In this document: piece by piece, positions 6,263-8,725 of the stretch
Layout of the letters: each line of letters opens with the position of its first letter
Numbering within the stretch: position 1 is the stretch's first letter
Notes under the pieces: generated by a model
The model's input: only the letters and a program-made list of their open reading frames with translations
The model's database searches: none
Told to the model about the DNA's origin: nothing
Assembly: GCA_903858385.1 (NCBI GenBank)
Contig: CAIOIN010000117.1
Span: 1 to 8,725, forward strand
Source: an uncultured Microcaldota archaeon
GTDB taxonomy: Archaea > Micrarchaeota > Micrarchaeia > Micrarchaeales > Micrarchaeaceae
Direction of reading: 5' to 3'
DNA: 8,725 bases
Made by a program: the position numbers and the translations under genes

Positions 6263-6964
6263 ATGAAAACCGCTGTCATAATCGCCGGAGGGAAAAGTCT
6301 TCGATTGATGCCGCTCACCAGCGACAAGCCGAAGACGCTGGTCGAGGTCATGCACAAGCCGATCCTTTATTGGATAATAAAGTGGTTGAAGAAGTATGGC
6401 GTCGAGCACCTGGTCATGGCGGTCGCATACAAGAAGGAAGAGATATACAAGTACATGAAGGACAACGATAACTTCGGATTGAAGGTCGATTTCAGCGAGG
6501 ACCCGGGCATAGGCACTTCCGCGGCGTACAAGCTCGCGATAGCGCAGTATGTGGATGATGAGGATTTTATAGCGATGAATTCCGACGAACTCACCAACAT
6601 GGACCTTTCGAAGATGATAGAGAAGCATGTTAAGAACAGGCCGCTCGTGACGATGGCACTGGCGCCGCTGAACTGCAGGGTCAGCGTCGTAAAGGTCGGC
6701 GACGGAGACAAGATCGTCGGATTCGAGTATGGCAAAAAGCTTCCTTCAGTACCGGTCAGTATCGGAATCTATGTCTTTAACCGCAAGATACTCGATAAGA
6801 TGACCGGAACCGGTTCGCTCGAGAGCACGGTCTTCCACAGGCTTGCGCACGATGGCGGGATATTGGCGCACATGCTGACCGATGGCGAGGAGTGGTATAC
6901 CATCAACACCGTCAAGGATGTCGAGGAGGCGGCCGTCGAACTGAAGAAGTGGAAGCTAGAGTGA
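6263..6964 (+). CDS. Sugar-phosphate nucleotidyltransferase (NTP_transferase family)
   Basis: The 233-residue product belongs to the family that joins a nucleoside triphosphate to a sugar 1-phosphate, giving an NDP-sugar and pyrophosphate, used for glycan or nucleotide-sugar synthesis. The N-terminal nucleotide-binding loop is IIAGGKSLRLMPLTSDKPKTL (residues 6-26); the PKTL lysine K24 is the usual catalytic-site lysine. Next are EDPGIGTSAAYKLA (79-92, the GTA-like substrate motif) and MNSDEL (105-110), where D108 is the likely metal ligand. The C-terminal INTVKDVEEA fits the family end. It is short and has no hexapeptide-repeat domain, unlike bifunctional forms. The usual GxGTRL is GKSLRL here, so the base and sugar used cannot be predicted. 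The start has GAGG only two bases upstream. It stands alone, with no glycan genes nearby. Confidence 0.85.
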   Translation: MKTAVIIAGGKSLRLMPLTSDKPKTLVEVMHKPILYWIIKWLKKYGVEHLVMAVAYKKEEIYKYMKDNDNFGLKVDFSEDPGIGTSAAYKLAIAQYVDDEDFIAMNSDELTNMDLSKMIEKHVKNRPLVTMALAPLNCRVSVVKVGDGDKIVGFEYGKKLPSVPVSIGIYVFNRKILDKMTGTGSLESTVFHRLAHDGGILAHMLTDGEEWYTINTVKDVEEAAVELKKWKLE

Positions 6965-6992
6965 AGCCGCCGCTTTCGTCTTTGACGCTGCA

Positions 6993-6998
6993 TTTTTT
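6993..6998 (+). terminator. Oligo-T terminator after the nucleotidyltransferase
   Basis: Six T residues 29 nt after the stop codon, before the TFE promoter. Archaeal RNA polymerase can stop at such runs without a strong hairpin, and none is seen. Confidence 0.4.
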
Positions 6999-7036
6999 AC
7001 AGAGAGGGGTACGGATTGACGAAGGTCGTAGCAAGG

Positions 7037-7044
7037 TATAAATA
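7037..7044 (+). promoter_or_regulatory. TATA box for TFE
   Basis: TATAAATA, preceded by GCAAGG as a possible BRE. The predicted transcription start is near 7065. This rules out the in-frame ATG-type start at 7016, which lies upstream of the box, and supports the ATG at 7109. Confidence 0.65.
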
Positions 7045-7108
7045 TTTACGACGCCGTAATTATGCTGAGACGGAAATTCCTGAAAATATCACGACAACTG
7101 GTACTCCT

Positions 7109-7807
7109 ATGTCAAATAGAAAAATAGCCAAACATGCTGCTACGCACAAGAGCGCGAGCAAGAAGGTTAAGGCTGTAAAGGCTAGAAAGCCGGTCGCGGT
7201 GCGCCATATCGCGCGCGCTGCGGTGCAGAAGCCGGTCGCGGTGGCCAAGACGCCTGAAAAGAGGAAGGGGAAGGTAAACATCAACATACCCGCACAGGCT
7301 GACGCGAAGAAGGCGATAGACAATCTTTTGATTGATGAGAAAGCTGTTGATTACCTCAAGAGGAATGTCAGCAAAAGAGCGGTTGAGGTGATAAACATAC
7401 TCGACGCCCCGGAGACCGACGAGGGCATCGCAGAGATGCTAGGAATGAAGATAAACGCGATAAGAAGGATACTCAACATAATGCACGGCTACGGCATAAC
7501 CAATTATTATGTCTCGAAGAACGTGAACGGCTGGCTTTCGTTCTCGTGGTACATAAACGCCAACAAAGTGCCGGCGTTCCTGGAGTATATCGGAAGCATG
7601 GACAGCGGGAAGGAGGTGGCCGACGAGAACTGCAATGACTATTTCGTCTGCGGCGACTGCTACAAGAACGACAAGTTCATATACACCTTCGATGCTGCCT
7701 TTGAAGCGGGCTTCAAGTGCAACTGCGGCAACAATCTTGATCGGGTGGATAAGGAGAGGGTCGAGGAGCTGCTCGCGGAGAAGAACAGCAGCACGGAGAA
7801 CCGTTAG
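7109..7807 (+). CDS. tfe: Transcription initiation factor TFE (TFIIE-alpha homologue) with basic N-terminal extension
   Basis: The 232-residue product resembles TFE, which binds the RNA polymerase clamp and helps open promoter DNA. Residues about 73-170 form the winged-helix domain (YLKRNVSKRAVEVINILDAP, then TDEGIAEMLGMKINAIRRIL and NVNGWLSFSWYI). A zinc ribbon follows with ligands C181, C184, C204 and C206 (FVCGDCYK … GFKCNCGNNL). The second pair is CxC instead of the usual CxxC. Residues 1-60 are an extra Lys/Ala/Arg-rich stretch carrying two copies of KPVAV; most archaeal TFE proteins are about 170-180 residues without this. The start at 7109 follows from the TATA box at 7037; there is no clear Shine-Dalgarno. 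A charged C-terminal helix (KERVEELLAEK) ends the protein. Sure of the family, less sure of the exact start. Confidence 0.85.
   Translation: MSNRKIAKHAATHKSASKKVKAVKARKPVAVRHIARAAVQKPVAVAKTPEKRKGKVNINIPAQADAKKAIDNLLIDEKAVDYLKRNVSKRAVEVINILDAPETDEGIAEMLGMKINAIRRILNIMHGYGITNYYVSKNVNGWLSFSWYINANKVPAFLEYIGSMDSGKEVADENCNDYFVCGDCYKNDKFIYTFDAAFEAGFKCNCGNNLDRVDKERVEELLAEKNSSTENR
7187..7243 (+). repeat. Two 15-bp direct repeats in the TFE extension
   Basis: AAGCCGGTCGCGGTG occurs at 7187-7201 and 7229-7243, exactly 42 nt apart and in frame, each encoding KPVAV. It suggests a small in-frame duplication in the low-complexity N-terminus. Confidence 0.8.
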
Positions 7808-7818
7808 TTGCTGGTGCA

Positions 7819-7831
7819 CGCGCCTTGCGCG
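7819..7831 (+). other. Small GC hairpin after TFE
   Basis: CGCGC-CTT-GCGCG, a 5-bp stem with a 3-nt loop, 11 nt after the TFE stop. It could stabilise or help end the transcript, but no T run follows directly. The remaining bases up to the tRNA hold its promoter. Confidence 0.3.
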
Positions 7832-7861
7832 CGGGGCTTAAGCAGAAATATCTTTCTAGTG

Positions 7862-7869
7862 TAATATAA
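7862..7869 (+). promoter_or_regulatory. TATA-like box for the initiator tRNA
   Basis: TAATATAA lies 22-29 nt before the first base of the mature tRNA, the right place for transcription to start at or just before its 5' end. Confidence 0.5.
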
Positions 7870-7891
7870 CCTATTCATTACAGCGTTTCGG

Positions 7892-7966
7892 AGCGAGGTA
7901 GGGTAGCCTGGAGTGCCCGCCGGGCTCATAACCCGGAGATCGACGGTTCAAATCCGTTCCTCGCTA
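7892..7966 (+). tRNA. Initiator tRNA-Met (CAT)
   Basis: The 75-nt cloverleaf has acceptor stem AGCGAGG/CCTCGCT, D stem GGGT/GCCC, anticodon stem CCGGG/CCCGG with loop CTCATAA (anticodon at 7927-7929), and T stem GACGG/CCGTT with loop TTCAAAT. Discriminator A is at 7966. The first pair A1:U72 and the three G:C pairs next to the anticodon loop mark it as initiator, not elongator. There is no intron, and CCA is not encoded (TAAT follows), so it is added after transcription. Confidence 0.95.
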
Positions 7967-8055
7967 TAATGCTTACATACCACAGTGCACTTCCGCTATT
8001 AAAAAAGAAGCAAAAAACTTGTGTGTGTTAGTTATATGTTGTTTTTTTCATATAC
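7967..8055 (+). other. AT-rich intergenic stretch after the tRNA
   Basis: No gene is seen. It holds A-rich runs (about 7999-8018), a TGTGTGTG stretch and seven T residues at 8042-8048 that could end transcripts coming from the tRNA, just before the GINS promoter. Confidence 0.4.
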
Positions 8056-8069
8056 TATATATATAAAAG
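8056..8069 (+). promoter_or_regulatory. TATA box for GINS-eL42
   Basis: An alternating TATATATATAAAAG element. The predicted start near 8088 leaves a short leader of about 20 nt containing the GGTG ribosome site at 8099-8102, six bases before the chosen ATG. Confidence 0.65.
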
Positions 8070-8108
8070 AGAGACGAATAGTGGAAGTGTGGGGTGCTGG
8101 TGCTTTGG

Positions 8109-8603
8109 ATGACGACGACAATAACTTATGATTATCTCTGGGAAGCCTATCAGAAGGAGAAGCAGACAAACCAGCTGCTACCGATATCCCGTACCTTCTA
8201 CACCGACGCCCTTTTCTACATAAACGGGCTGAACGCCAAAGGAGAGGCCGAATCGGCCACGAAGACGAATTCAATCAACATACTGAACAACATCTACGAG
8301 AAGCGCAGGCAGAAGATATTGATCTACATAGCCTACGGGAAACCGCTTCCGCAGCCCATCAGCAACATGGAGCAGGAGCTATGCAACAAGGTGCAGGACG
8401 TACTAAAAGTTAATAAACTGGACGGCACTAATATTAAATTGACAGACAAGGTATCGCTAAGGTCACTGAAGGACATGCAAGAGGTTATACTGCCATCGGG
8501 CAACAAAGCCGGCCCCTTCAAGAAAGACCAGGTCATGGAGCTCAGCAATCAAGAAAGCGACATAGCTTTTCTGCTCAGCAACGACATATGCGAACGTCTG
8601 TAG
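8109..8603 (+). CDS. DNA replication factor GINS subunit (Gins51/15-type)
   Basis: The 164-residue product resembles archaeal GINS of the Gins51 (Gins15) type. GINS joins Cdc45/RecJ and MCM in the replicative helicase and links it to primase and polymerase. Residues 5-100 form the helical A domain (ITYDYLWEAYQKEKQTNQLLPI, here residues 5-26 across two turns, then a YEKRRQKILIYIAYG helix at 63-77). Residues about 112-164 form the small beta-rich B domain, ending with AGPFKKDQVMELSNQESDIA and FLLSNDICERL. The A-then-B order is the Gins51 type, as opposed to Gins23. I chose the ATG at 8109 because of the GGTG site six bases upstream; a GTG at 8094 would add five residues. eL42 follows by 9 nt, a neighbourhood seen in other archaea. 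Family assignment is by pattern, as GINS sequences are divergent. Confidence 0.78.
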   Translation: MTTTITYDYLWEAYQKEKQTNQLLPISRTFYTDALFYINGLNAKGEAESATKTNSINILNNIYEKRRQKILIYIAYGKPLPQPISNMEQELCNKVQDVLKVNKLDGTNIKLTDKVSLRSLKDMQEVILPSGNKAGPFKKDQVMELSNQESDIAFLLSNDICERL

Positions 8604-8612
8604 CGTGTTTGA

Positions 8613-8725
8613 ATGCAAATAGCGAAAGAGATAACGACATACTGCCCGAAGTGCAACAAGCACACGGTGCACACATGCAAGATGCCCTCCAAAGGGCCGC
8701 AGAGGAGCATGAGCAAGGCAACGCG
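8613..8725 (+). CDS. rpl44e: Large ribosomal subunit protein eL42 (L44e), partial
   Basis: The first 37 codons of a gene cut by the window edge: MQIAKEITTYCPKCNKHT, then VHTCKMPSKGPQRSMSKAT. The TYCPKCNKHTxH block (zinc ligands C11 and C14) is the N-terminal half of the eL42 zinc ribbon; the second Cys pair would lie outside the window. eL42 sits near the E site of the large subunit and exists only in archaea and eukaryotes. It starts 9 nt after GINS, with no clear Shine-Dalgarno, and is probably cotranscribed with it. In many archaea eS27, aIF2-alpha and Nop10 follow. Confidence 0.92.
   Translation, partial: MQIAKEITTYCPKCNKHTVHTCKMPSKGPQRSMSKAT

Noticed and set aside
7016..7108. Longer TFE beginning at the start codon at 7016.
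   Set aside because: The TATA box at 7037-7044 lies inside this stretch, so it would not be transcribed from that promoter; the added residues do not resemble the family.
7062..7127. A 21-codon ORF overlapping the TFE start, as a possible leader peptide.
   Set aside because: Its ATG falls at or before the predicted transcript start and has no ribosome site.
8020..8068. TG and TA repeats as a possible replication origin, prompted by the GINS gene.
   Set aside because: There are no paired origin-recognition-box repeats, and no Orc1/Cdc6 gene is present; the TA stretch is explained as a TATA box.
8032..8274. Minus-strand frame opposite the GINS promoter and gene start.
   Set aside because: It overlaps the TATA box and GINS A domain, and has no features of a real gene.

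Overview
The window is a stretch of archaeal chromosome that is almost entirely information-processing genes. Archaeal origin is shown by the archaeal/eukaryotic forms of the ribosomal proteins (eL15, eL42, archaeal uL3, uL4, uL23, uS3), TFE, GINS, Pcc1, an initiator tRNA with A1:U72 and no encoded CCA, and TATA boxes about 25 nt before expected transcript starts. Frequent ATA (Ile) and AGG (Arg) codons, compact genes, short linkers and Lys/Ala-rich extensions on uL22 and TFE suggest a small-genome DPANN-type lineage, for example Micrarchaeota. That placement is inference and cannot be settled here.

Left part (1-5160, minus strand, transcribed right to left): a tight operon uL3-uL4-uL23-uL2-uS19-uL22-uS3, with gaps of 2 to 8 nt and a stop/start overlap at uS19/uL22. 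This is the start of the archaeal S10/spc-type cluster. A TATA box lies at about 5150, and the short leader can fold into two small hairpins separated by a U5 run. After uS3 the usual uL29 is absent. An unrecognised membrane protein with three predicted helices and a charged tail follows, and it runs off the left edge.

Middle (5201-6127, minus strand): eL15 followed by a short Pcc1-like KEOPS subunit gene. Divergent from eL15, and sharing one AT-rich core of TATA-like elements, is a plus-strand gene for a sugar-phosphate nucleotidyltransferase (6263-6964), preceded by a 15-residue leader ORF.

Right part (7035-8725, plus strand): transcription initiation factor TFE with its own TATA box and a basic N-terminal extension, the initiator tRNA-Met (7892-7966), a GINS replication-factor gene with its own TATA box, and the first 37 codons of eL42. 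This half thus carries initiation components for transcription, translation and replication.

No gene-free stretch exceeds 300 bases; the longest are about 140 bases and mainly hold promoters. I see no mobile element, CRISPR array, toxin system or clearly foreign DNA. The window looks like a core region with some lineage-specific details, and I found no convincing wholly new system.
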